Made by a program: the position numbers and the translations under genes
The notes under the pieces: model-generated
Databases searched by the model: none
What the model was told of the DNA's origin: nothing
The model's input: only the letters and a program-made list of their open reading frames with translations
Origin: Streptomyces violens
GTDB taxonomy: Bacteria; Actinomycetota; Actinomycetes; Streptomycetales; Streptomycetaceae
Direction of reading: 5' to 3'
Length of the DNA: 64,000 nucleotides
NCBI RefSeq assembly: GCF_000717745.1
Contig: NZ_JOBH01000005.1
Location: 186,001-250,000 of the forward strand
In this document: one piece after another, positions 35,983 through 42,877 of the stretch
How positions within the stretch are numbered: position 1 is the first letter of the stretch
Layout: each line of letters starts with the position of its first letter

Positions 35983-36402
35983 TCAAGCTCCCTTGAGGTC
36001 AAGGCGGACGATCACGTCGTGCAGCAACCACGGCTCCACGAAGGGTGCTTCGGCGCACGGCAGCGAGCGCCACGAGAGGGGCCAGGTGTTCCCGTACAAC
36101 GCGGGCACCCCGACGAATGCGGCCTCCCGGCCACCCCTCCCAAGATCGCGCACCCCGACGGGCCATCGGTACGCCGCGGCGCTCTTCGGCGGCAACAGAA
36201 AGTACGAGTACCGCCCGCCGGTCGCCGTACGCACGATGGGCCCGGCCCGGAAGTCGGTGAACGCCATGATTTCGTACGCGACTTGTTCCCCGGTGAAGTC
36301 GGCGATCCGGACGGCGTCGAAGTGCACACCGACGGACCGGAGCGCATGCCCTGAGGCGGGCACCCAGGCCGGTACGAGATCGGGTGAGATTCGCAGGTTC
36401 AT
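35983..36402 (-). CDS. Prim-pol-like degenerate protein, conserved in Streptomyces
   Basis: 139 residues (MNLRISPDLVPAWVP). No standard annotation is known to me. The order HFDAVRI, GPIVRTATGGRYSYFLLPP, and FVGVPALYGNTWPLSW parallels FDALDVPE, GPVIRTPDRRMLFLVLPG and TYIAAPP in the prim-pol gene at 4264, so this looks like a reduced member of the same fold that has lost the acidic residues. ATG 36402 is used; longer in-frame starts would overlap the XRE promoter. It is divergent from the XRE/DUF397 operon, a pairing common in Streptomyces. Confidence 0.6.
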   Translation of the reverse strand: MNLRISPDLVPAWVPASGHALRSVGVHFDAVRIADFTGEQVAYEIMAFTDFRAGPIVRTATGGRYSYFLLPPKSAAAYRWPVGVRDLGRGGREAAFVGVPALYGNTWPLSWRSLPCAEAPFVEPWLLHDVIVRLDLKGA

Positions 36403-36465
36403 GACCCGAACCCTTCCGCCCGTGAGTTCACTGTGACCAGTGCCACGCGTGGATGGTGCAGTGCT

Positions 36466-36494
36466 GTGCACTCAGGGAGGTTGCCGTGCACTCA
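36466..36494. promoter_or_regulatory. GTGCACTCA direct repeat over the XRE start
   Basis: gtgcactca at 36466-36474 and 36486-36494, 20 bp apart (two helical turns). The second copy includes the GTG start codon, and the ribosome-binding site gggagg lies between them. A likely autoregulatory operator. Confidence 0.5.
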
Positions 36495-37298
36495 TGTGAA
36501 CACGGCTCCAGTAACTCGAAGATGTTCGGGACGTTATTGCGCTTCTACCGGGAGCGAGCCGGCCTGTCACAGGAGGCGCTCGCCCGGCACCTGGGCTTTT
36601 CCAAGTCCCAGGTGGCCATGGTGGAACGCGGCGAGCGCCCACCCAAAGGCCAATTCGTCCCGCTCGCGGAGGAAACATTGGGTGCACAAGGTGCACTGCT
36701 CGCGGTAGCGGGCGAATTGCAGATCACCCACATGCCGTCATGGTTCGACGAATACGCCGCGGAAGAAGCCAGGGCGGTCGCCCTGCACACGTACGCGAAC
36801 CACCTCATGCCGGGGCTCCTGCAGACCGAGGCGTACGCCCGATCGGTCTTCAACTGCCACTGCCCACCCCTTGATGACGAGACGATCGAGGGGCGGGTAG
36901 CGAGTCGCCTGGAACGCCAGAAACTCTTTCGCCGCAAGCCGGCCCCGGTCGTCAGCTTTGTGCTGGAGCAGATCGCCATCACCCGCCCCTTGGGCGGGCC
37001 CGACGTCCTACGCGAGCAGCTGCACCATGTGCTCGACGTCGCACGACTGCGGCACGTGGAAATCCAAGTGATGCCCTCGGACAGGTGGACACATGGCGGG
37101 CTCGACGGCCCAATGATCCTGTTGGAGACGGAAGTACACCGTCAGCTCGCCTACATCGAGGGGCAGAACGGCGGCTACTTCGTCAGCGAGCAGCCCGATC
37201 TCGGCAACCTGTTCAGCAAATATGGCATTCTGCGAGCTCAGGCCCTCACCCCCGAGGAGTCCGCGGAACTCATCGAACAGGTGGCACAAGGACTATGA
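36486..37298 (+). CDS. XRE-family regulator with DUF5753 domain
   Basis: 270 residues. HTH at about 10-60 (GTLLRFYRERAGLSQEALA RHLGFSKSQVAMVERGE) and DUF5753 after residue 85 (WFDEYAAEEARAVALHTYAN, VSFVLEQIAITRPLGG). In Streptomyces these regulators work with small DUF397 proteins encoded just downstream, as here, in a way resembling antitoxin or anti-regulator pairs (WhiJ/BldB-like). GTG 36486 follows gggagg; the 11 residues before it are not family-like. The stop overlaps the DUF397 start (ATGA). Confidence 0.9.
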   Translation: MHSCEHGSSNSKMFGTLLRFYRERAGLSQEALARHLGFSKSQVAMVERGERPPKGQFVPLAEETLGAQGALLAVAGELQITHMPSWFDEYAAEEARAVALHTYANHLMPGLLQTEAYARSVFNCHCPPLDDETIEGRVASRLERQKLFRRKPAPVVSFVLEQIAITRPLGGPDVLREQLHHVLDVARLRHVEIQVMPSDRWTHGGLDGPMILLETEVHRQLAYIEGQNGGYFVSEQPDLGNLFSKYGILRAQALTPEESAELIEQVAQGL

Positions 37299-37543
37299 GC
37301 ACCGACCTGAAGTGGTTCAAGAGCTCGTACAGCGGCACGCAGGGTGAATGCGTCGAGGTCGCCGTCGACTGGGTCAAGTCCAGCTACAGCGGCAGCCAGG
37401 GCGGCGATTGCGTCGAGGTTGCCATCGCGCCCTCCACCATCCACATCCGGGACTCCAAAGACATAACGCGTCCTGCGGTCAGCGTCTCGGCCGGTACCTG
37501 GGCCGCGTTCATCGAACAGGTGGCGAGTGCCCATGAGCACTGA
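37295..37543 (+). CDS. DUF397 protein with internally duplicated N-terminal half
   Basis: 82 residues instead of about 60-70. LKWFKSSYSGTQGECVEVAV is immediately followed by DWVKSSYSGSQGGDCVEVAI, so the signature unit of DUF397 is present twice, and then the normal tail IHIRDSKDI and WAAFIEQV. DUF397 proteins are partners of XRE/DUF5753 regulators. The ATG overlaps the XRE stop, so both are co-translated. Whether the extra copy changes partner binding is unknown. Confidence 0.88.
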   Translation: MSTDLKWFKSSYSGTQGECVEVAVDWVKSSYSGSQGGDCVEVAIAPSTIHIRDSKDITRPAVSVSAGTWAAFIEQVASAHEH

Positions 37544-37751
37544 CCTGAAGTGGCACAAAAGCAGCTACAGCGCGGAACAGGGTGAGTGCCTCGAGGTCGC
37601 GGTGAGTCCTCGAGCTGTGCATGTGCGGGACTCAAAAGACATAGCGCGCCCCGGTGTTACCGCCTCCCCCGGCTCCTGGTCCGCGTTTCTTCACTTGATT
37701 CGAGTGGACTCCAAGGCGTTGGCTGTGGAGGCATGGAGTACACGCAGCTAG
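37533..37751 (+). CDS. Second DUF397 protein with atypical C-terminus
   Basis: 72 residues. LKWHKSSYSAEQGECLEVAV, VHVRDSKDIARPGV and SWSAFLHLIRV match DUF397 up to about residue 53; then DSKALAVEAWSTRS follows where the family normally ends. The tail overlaps the start of the aldo-keto reductase gene by 19 bp, which suggests an old deletion or loss of the stop codon. Overlaps the first DUF397 gene by 11 bp, so the three genes are coupled. Confidence 0.85.
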   Translation: MSTDLKWHKSSYSAEQGECLEVAVSPRAVHVRDSKDIARPGVTASPGSWSAFLHLIRVDSKALAVEAWSTRS

Positions 37752-38731
37752 GACGTACCGGGCTCAAGGTCAGTCGACTCGTTCTCGGGACGATGAACTT
37801 CGGGCCGCAGACCGACGAGGCCGACAGTCACACGATCATGGACGCCGCGCTGGGCGCGGGCGTCAACTTCTTCGACACGGCCAATGTGTACGGCTGGGGC
37901 GAGAACAAGGGGCGTACGGAAGAGATCATCGGGTCCTGGTTCGCCAAGGGCGGGGACCGGCGCGACAAGGTCGTGCTCGCGACCAAGGTCTACGGGAACA
38001 TGGGGCCGGACGGCGGCACCGTGTGGCCCAACCACGACAAGCTGTCCGCCGTGAACATCCGGCGGGCCGTGGACGCCAGCCTGAAGCGGCTGGGGACGGA
38101 TTACATCGATCTGTACCAGTTCCACCACGTCGACCGGTCGACGCCCTGGGATGAGATCTGGCAGGCGATGGACGTGCTCGTGCAGCAGGGGAAGATCCTC
38201 TATGCCGGGTCGTCCAACCACGCCGGCTGGCACATCGCGCAGGCCAATGAGACCGCCGCGCGCCGCGGCTCGTACGGGCTGGTCAGTGAGCAGTGTCTGT
38301 ACAACCTTGCCGAGCGGCGGGCCGAGATGGAGGTCATCCCGGCGGCCGAGAGCTACGGGCTCGGGGTGATCCCGTGGTCGCCGCTGCACGGCGGGCTGCT
38401 GGGTGGCGCAATCCGCAAGGAGCGCGAGGGCGGCGGCGCGCGGACCACCAGCGGCCGGGCCGCCGACGCGCTCGCCGACCCGACGACCCGCGCGCAGATC
38501 CAGGCGTACGAGGACGCGTGCGCGAAGTACGACCTGGAGCCGGGCGAGGTCGCCCTGGCCTGGCTGCTCACGCGGCCCGGCGTGACGGGGCCGATCGTCG
38601 GGCCGCGTACGACGGACCAGCTCGCGTCGGCGCTGCGGGCCGTGGAGCTGACGCTGCCGGAGGAGCTGCTGCGGTCGCTGGACGAGATCTTCCCGGGGCC
38701 CGGGCCGTCCCCCGAGGCGTTCGCCTGGTGA
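37733..38731 (+). CDS. Aldo/keto reductase
   Basis: 332 residues, NADPH-dependent TIM barrel. The catalytic tetrad is complete: Asp48 and Tyr53 in FFDTANVYG, Lys85 in VLATKV, His in YQFHHVD (about 131). It belongs to the YajO/IolS-like branch (EYTQLGRTGLKVSRLVLGTM). ATG 37733 has GGAG closely upstream, inside the second DUF397 gene, so it may be expressed from the XRE operon although the function is unrelated. Substrate unknown. Confidence 0.92.
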   Translation: MEYTQLGRTGLKVSRLVLGTMNFGPQTDEADSHTIMDAALGAGVNFFDTANVYGWGENKGRTEEIIGSWFAKGGDRRDKVVLATKVYGNMGPDGGTVWPNHDKLSAVNIRRAVDASLKRLGTDYIDLYQFHHVDRSTPWDEIWQAMDVLVQQGKILYAGSSNHAGWHIAQANETAARRGSYGLVSEQCLYNLAERRAEMEVIPAAESYGLGVIPWSPLHGGLLGGAIRKEREGGGARTTSGRAADALADPTTRAQIQAYEDACAKYDLEPGEVALAWLLTRPGVTGPIVGPRTTDQLASALRAVELTLPEELLRSLDEIFPGPGPSPEAFAW

Positions 38732-38756
38732 GCGCGGCGGCTGCCCGGGGCGAGCG

Positions 38757-38843
38757 TCACTGGAACGCGGCCGCCACGATGACGACGATCAGCAGTACGG
38801 CGAGCAGGCCGGACATGATCCGGTTACGGGTCTTGGGGTCCAC
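38757..38843 (-). CDS. 28-residue conserved small membrane protein
   Basis: GTG 38843 opens MDPKTRNRIMSGLLAVLLIV and seven further residues. A charged head and one membrane segment ending at the C-terminus. AAAGG lies just before the start. I have seen the DPKTRNRIM head in many Streptomyces genomes, usually beside thpR, so it is probably a real gene. It lies 50 bp downstream of thpR on the same strand. Function unknown. Confidence 0.65.
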   Translation of the reverse strand: MDPKTRNRIMSGLLAVLLIVVIVAAAFQ

Positions 38844-38893
38844 CCTTTGAGCGTAACCGGACGGCCGGACGGGCCCGCAGCCAGTACCGCTCC

Positions 38894-39472
38894 TCAGTCC
38901 GACCGGCGGCCCAGGGGCCAGGTCGCCACCGTCTCGTAGCGGGGCTGTTCGCCGGGGATGCCGGAGGTGGGGAGGTTGCTGCGGACCAGGGCCAGCTCGG
39001 CGACCTGCCACTCCGCGCTCTCGTACGCCGCGAGCGCGTCCACGAAGGGGGCGAGGTCCACGCGGTCGTCGCCCCGGTGGCGGGCCAGCGTCAGGTGCGG
39101 GGTGTAGCGGCGGTGCTCGCCCGTGTCGACGCCGGCCCGGCGCGCCGCGGCCCGTGCGGAGTCCGCGAGGTGCCGCATCGGCTCGCGGCCGCCGGCCGCG
39201 CCCGCCCACAGCACCTTGTGGTCGAACCGGCCGCTGCCGCTGATCCGCAGCGGGAACGGGGCGTGCCGGTGGGCCGCGCGGGCCAGCCGGGTGTACAGCT
39301 CGGGGAGCAGGTCCTCGGCGACCTCGCCGTAGAACGCGAGCGTGAAGTGCCAGCCGTCGTGGCCGGTCCAGCGCATGCGCTCCGCGCCGGGCAGCCGACG
39401 TACGGGGGCCACCTCGGCGGCCAGGTCGTCGATCGCCGCGGGTGGCGGCAGGACCGCTGCGAAGAGTCTCAT
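38894..39472 (-). CDS. thpR: RNA 2',3'-cyclic phosphodiesterase (2H family)
   Basis: 192 residues. Two HxT/S motifs of the 2H superfamily are present: HFTL (His42) and HLTL (His126), with the expected spacing. The enzyme opens 2',3'-cyclic phosphate ends of RNA; in vivo role not settled. MRLFAAVLPP at ATG 39472 is the usual start, although no strong Shine-Dalgarno is visible. The 28-residue membrane peptide follows on the same strand. Confidence 0.9.
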   Translation of the reverse strand: MRLFAAVLPPPAAIDDLAAEVAPVRRLPGAERMRWTGHDGWHFTLAFYGEVAEDLLPELYTRLARAAHRHAPFPLRISGSGRFDHKVLWAGAAGGREPMRHLADSARAAARRAGVDTGEHRRYTPHLTLARHRGDDRVDLAPFVDALAAYESAEWQVAELALVRSNLPTSGIPGEQPRYETVATWPLGRRSD

Positions 39473-39539
39473 GGCGCCATTCTCGCGGGCGCGTACGACA
39501 GCCCGGTCGTACCGGGCTCCTTCACAAGGTTGCCTGGGG

Positions 39540-39554
39540 AAGGGAAACTCCCTT
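39540..39554. promoter_or_regulatory. Palindrome upstream of the RHH/DUF6247 module, candidate operator
   Basis: aaggga-aac-tccctt is perfect, 34 bp before the ATG of the RHH gene, and is followed by ttactct, a possible -10. Good place for autoregulation by the RHH protein. Confidence 0.5.
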
Positions 39555-39587
39555 ACTCTCGCCCTGACGCCAGCAGAAGGAACGGCC

Positions 39588-39947
39588 ATGCCGCCCGCGC
39601 CCCGCACCCGCCAGCAGCCACGCATAAGCCGCGAGACGGCCACACAGGTCGCCGGCCTCGCCGGACAGATCGGGCTCTCTACCGCCCGCGTCCTCGAAAT
39701 GCTGCTCATGGCCTACACGAGCAAGCAGATCACCATGGCCGACTGCCCGCCCTACATACGCTCGGGCGTCGACCGCCGGCAACTCGACGTAGAGATCGAC
39801 GAAGAGGTCTGGCGCCGCGCTGACCAGCAGCGCAAGAACGACGACATGCACAGCATGGGCCCCCTGTGCGAACGGCTGCTCAGCGCCTACGCCAACGGGA
39901 CCTTCACGATCGGGGTGGTGCGCACACCTCAAGCCCTCGTCGCCTGA
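39588..39947 (+). CDS. Putative tandem ribbon-helix-helix DNA-binding protein
   Basis: 119 residues, not recognised from a named family. Two similar strand-helix-helix units are visible: RISRETATQVAGLAGQIGLS followed by TARVLEMLLMAY, and LDVEIDEEVWRRADQQRKND followed by SMGPLCERLLSAYANG. Each resembles an RHH half-site, so one chain may imitate an RHH dimer. AGAAGGA lies 6 bp before ATG 39588. The next gene begins 24 bp later. As the first gene of the module behind a palindrome it is the likely autorepressor. Confidence 0.6.
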   Translation: MPPAPRTRQQPRISRETATQVAGLAGQIGLSTARVLEMLLMAYTSKQITMADCPPYIRSGVDRRQLDVEIDEEVWRRADQQRKNDDMHSMGPLCERLLSAYANGTFTIGVVRTPQALVA

Positions 39948-39971
39948 CCGTCACCAGGAAGAAGGCCGCTC

Positions 39972-40322
39972 ATGACCACCGCCGCCGTCCCCCCCGCCGG
40001 ACCGCTCATCCCCCGCCCGGCCAACACCCCCGACGCGCTCCGACAGGCCCTCGCCATCGTCGCCCCTGACCGGCTCGACGAAATGGCGGCGAGCAAAGAC
40101 GAAGCCTTTGCCCAAGCCGTCGAACAGCAATCCCTCACTCCGGTACGGGCATGGGTCCTCACCTGGGCCCGGGACATCGAGATCGCCCGCCGCCCCGACC
40201 TCGCCACCCGCTACCACCACGCCAACAGCCACCTCGAGGACGAGGACCCCGACACCGCCCGGAAGGCTCTTGAAGAACTGACCGCCGTGCTCGATGAAGC
40301 ACTGGCGGAGGTACGTCAGTGA
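39972..40322 (+). CDS. DUF6247 family protein, antitoxin-like
   Basis: 116 residues. PANTPDALRQALAIVAPDRL, DEAFAQAVEQQSLTPVRAWV and LTWARDIEIARRPDLATRY are typical of DUF6247, a Streptomyces family without known role. It is helical, acidic at the end and overlaps the start of the next gene by 4 bp (GTGA). Size, charge and coupling fit an antitoxin, inferred only. Confidence 0.75.
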   Translation: MTTAAVPPAGPLIPRPANTPDALRQALAIVAPDRLDEMAASKDEAFAQAVEQQSLTPVRAWVLTWARDIEIARRPDLATRYHHANSHLEDEDPDTARKALEELTAVLDEALAEVRQ

Positions 40323-40576
40323 GTTGGAAGTGGGAATACGCCTTCGGCGCTGAGCAGGCATCCCATACAGCACCGCCGGAATTCGTTTCCGAGGTGGAGA
40401 AGAAGGTCGCCGAGCTGGTGCGGATGTGCGAAGCGAAGTACCTGGACGGCACCCTCCACCAGGACGCCAGCCCCAGGGGCGGTGACCTCACCGTCCCTGG
40501 GGGAATGTTCCGGTATCAGATCGTCATCCGCCGCGAACGGGTCTACATCGTCCAGATCACTTATCTCGGCTTCTGA
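40319..40576 (+). CDS. RelE/ParE-like small protein, putative toxin
   Basis: 85 residues (MSWKWEYAFG). Two helices (PPEFVSEVEKKVAELVRMCE) followed by strands FRYQIVIRRERVYIVQITYL. The order helix-helix-strands and the closing beta hairpin resemble RelE/ParE toxins, but catalytic residues cannot be assigned. GTG 40319 overlaps the DUF6247 stop. I propose it as toxin of a three-gene module; it may equally be another small partner protein. Confidence 0.55.
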   Translation: MSWKWEYAFGAEQASHTAPPEFVSEVEKKVAELVRMCEAKYLDGTLHQDASPRGGDLTVPGGMFRYQIVIRRERVYIVQITYLGF

Positions 40577-40634
40577 TCGACAGCACCCCGCGGAACTGCG
40601 CGACCGGCCACGACGCGTCCGCAGACGGCGACGC

Positions 40635-42005
40635 TCAGGCCGCGGCAGCGACCCGGTCCCGCCGAGCGCGAGCTCCCTCGCGGGGGACGAACTCGAGATG
40701 CCGGTGACCGCGGCGGAGGTCGATCTTCAGGCGGAGGCCGCCGGAGCGGGCCAGGAAGAGGCCGACGCCCACCGCCGCCAAGGCGGAAATCGCTCCGCCC
40801 GACAGGAAGCCGATGCGCGCGCCGTACGCGTCCGTGATCCAGCCGACCAGCGGAGCGCCCAGCGGCGTGCCGCCCATGAAGACCATCATGAACAGGCTCA
40901 TTACGCGGCCGCGCATCTCGGGGTCGGTCGCCAGCTGGACGCTGGAGTTCGCGGTGACGTTGATCGTCAGGCCGCACATGCCGATCGGGACCAGGAGGGC
41001 CGCGTACAGCCAGAAGGTGGGCGCGAGCGAGGCCGCGATCTCCAGGATGCCGAAGGCGAGGGCGGCGCCCACGAGGAGGCGGAGGCGGGACGTGCCGCGC
41101 CGGGCCGCGAGCAGTGCGCCGGCCAGTGAACCGGCCGCCATCAGCGTGTTGAGCAGGCCATACGTGCCGGCGCCCGAGTGGTACACCTTGTCGACGAAGG
41201 CGGTCAGCCAGATCGGGAAGTTGAAGCCGAACGTGCCGATGAAGCCGACCAGGACGATGGGCCAGATCAGGTCGGGGCGGCCCGCCACGTAGCGCAGGCC
41301 CTCGCGGAGCTGGCCCTTGCCGCGCGGCACGACCTTGCCCTGGTGCAGTTCGGAGGTACGCATCATGAGCAGGCCGACGACCGGCGCGATGAAGGACAGG
41401 CCGTTGAGCATGAAGGCCCAGCCGCTGCCGACGGCGGTGATCAGCACGCCTGCGACGGCGGGGCCGACCAGCCGGGCCGACTGGAAGTTCGCGGAGTTCA
41501 GGCTGACCGCGTTCCGTATGTCGCCGGGGCCGACCATCTCGGACACGAAGGACTGGCGGGCGGGGTTGTCGACGACCGTGACCAGGCCGAGCAGGAAGGC
41601 GACCAGGTAGACGTGCCAGACCTGGACCTGTCCGGTGAGGGTGAGGACCGCGAGGGCGAGTCCCGTGAGGCCCATCGCGGACTGGGTGAGCAGGAGCAGC
41701 TTGCGCTTGGGCAGCCGGTCGGCGATGACGCCGCCGTACAGCCCGAAGAGCAGCATCGGGAGGAACTGCAGGGCGGTGGTGATGCCGACGGCGGCGGAGG
41801 AGCCGGTGAGGCTCAGTACCAGCCAGTCCTGGGCGATCCGCTGCATCCAGGTGCCGGTGTTGGAGACGACCTGGCCGGTGGCGAAGAGACGGTAGTTACG
41901 GATGCGCAGCGAGCTGAAGGTGCCCTTGCGCGGCTCGGCGGCGGCCGGGGCGGGGTTGTGAGGGTCAGGTGCGGGGGCGGAATCTGTTCCGGATCCCGTA
42001 CTCAA
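40635..42005 (-). CDS. MFS exporter (EntS/MFS_3 type), MarR-linked
   Basis: 456 residues with about twelve membrane segments and the MFS loop GGVIADRLPKRKLLLLTQ. NPARQSFVSEMVGP and NTGTWMQRIAQDWLVL are typical of the EntS-like MFS_3 group exporting siderophores or drugs. The start is TTG 42005 (MSTGSG) with GAGGAGG ten bases upstream; no ATG or GTG gives a full head, so the TTG decides the start. The MarR gene ends upstream 76 bp before on the same strand, so MarR probably controls this gene. Confidence 0.88.
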   Translation of the reverse strand: MSTGSGTDSAPAPDPHNPAPAAAEPRKGTFSSLRIRNYRLFATGQVVSNTGTWMQRIAQDWLVLSLTGSSAAVGITTALQFLPMLLFGLYGGVIADRLPKRKLLLLTQSAMGLTGLALAVLTLTGQVQVWHVYLVAFLLGLVTVVDNPARQSFVSEMVGPGDIRNAVSLNSANFQSARLVGPAVAGVLITAVGSGWAFMLNGLSFIAPVVGLLMMRTSELHQGKVVPRGKGQLREGLRYVAGRPDLIWPIVLVGFIGTFGFNFPIWLTAFVDKVYHSGAGTYGLLNTLMAAGSLAGALLAARRGTSRLRLLVGAALAFGILEIAASLAPTFWLYAALLVPIGMCGLTINVTANSSVQLATDPEMRGRVMSLFMMVFMGGTPLGAPLVGWITDAYGARIGFLSGGAISALAAVGVGLFLARSGGLRLKIDLRRGHRHLEFVPREGARARRDRVAAAA

Positions 42006-42081
42006 AGTGGGTTCGCCTCCTCGGCGGTCGGTGGCTTGGCTTCAAGTCGGCGGCGGCACGGGAACTACAGGGCGCGGGAAC

Positions 42082-42519
42082 TCACAGGTGCGCGAGCTTT
42101 TCCAGTACGGGCGCGGCGGCCCGCAGCGTGGCCCACTCGTCCTCGTCCAGGCCGGAGACCAGCTCGGTCAGCCAGACGTTGCGCCGGCGGCGGCTCTCGT
42201 CGAGCATCGCCTCCGCCTGCTCGGTCTGCGTGACGACCTTCTGGCGCCGGTCGTCGGGGTGCGGCTCCAGCCGGACCAGTCCCTTGGCTTCGAGCATCGC
42301 CACGATGCGGGTCATCGACGGCGGCTGGACGTGCTCCTTGCGGGCCAGCTCACCGGGGGTGGCGGTGCCGCAGCGCGCGAGGGTGCCCAGCACCGACATC
42401 TCGGTGGGGCTGAGCGATTCATCGACCCGCTGATGCTTGATCCGGCGGGAGAGGCGCATGACGGCGGACCGCAGCGCGTTCACGGCGGCAGCGTCGTCAC
42501 CGAGGGGCAGTTCCGGCAT
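42082..42519 (-). CDS. MarR-family regulator
   Basis: 145 residues. Winged helix: LSPTEMSVLGTLARCGTATP, GELARKEHVQPPSMTRIVAM, LEAKGLVRLEPHPDDRRQ (wing with the usual DDRR). MarR dimers bind a palindrome in their own promoter and are released by phenolic or other ligands. A 22-bp palindrome begins 5 bp before its start codon. It precedes the MFS gene, a standard MarR/exporter pair. Confidence 0.95.
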   Translation of the reverse strand: MPELPLGDDAAAVNALRSAVMRLSRRIKHQRVDESLSPTEMSVLGTLARCGTATPGELARKEHVQPPSMTRIVAMLEAKGLVRLEPHPDDRRQKVVTQTEQAEAMLDESRRRRNVWLTELVSGLDEDEWATLRAAAPVLEKLAHL

Positions 42520-42524
42520 GTTTG

Positions 42525-42546
42525 TTAGCGTAACTCATTACTCTAA
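42525..42546. promoter_or_regulatory. MarR operator
   Basis: ttagcgtaa-ctca-ttactctaa: 9-bp arms with one mismatch, in an AT-rich stretch immediately upstream of marR. Typical size and sequence type for MarR dimers. Confidence 0.8.
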
Positions 42547-42661
42547 CTAAAGAAAGTCGAGAGTCACCGGTCTTCTTGCATCAGCCACCCATCACCCGAA
42601 TGAGTGAGCTGTTTGCGGAAAGTGACACCGCAGAGCCGCTCCTGCGGGGACCGTTGACCGC

Positions 42662-42850
42662 ATGGGATCGAGAGTGCTCAGCCTGCGCATCGACGGTGAG
42701 CTTCTGGAGCGCATCGGACAGCACGCCGCCAAACGCGGCATGAGCGTCCAGGATTACGTGATCCGGACGCTCATGCGCGAGGACTTCGACGAACGCTTCG
42801 CGACGTCGGTCGAGGAGACGGAGCGGTTCTACGCCGCGCCGCCGATATAG
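42662..42850 (+). CDS. Orphan ribbon-helix-helix protein
   Basis: 62 residues. RVLSLRIDGELLERIGQHAA, KRGMSVQDYVIRTLMREDF is an RHH (MetJ/Arc) fold as in antitoxins, then an acidic tail. No toxin gene follows; the next gene is the convergent purine permease 28 bp away. It may act alone or on a distant toxin. ATG 42662 lacks a clear Shine-Dalgarno. Confidence 0.8.
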   Translation: MGSRVLSLRIDGELLERIGQHAAKRGMSVQDYVIRTLMREDFDERFATSVEETERFYAAPPI

Positions 42851-42877
42851 CGGGAGGCCCGCCTTTGTGGTCTGCGA

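Noticed and set aside
36403..36471. Longer start for the prim-pol-like protein (MHSTAPSTRG...)
   Set aside because: It would run through the divergent XRE promoter and repeats; ATG 36402 gives the conserved MNLRISPDLVPA head.
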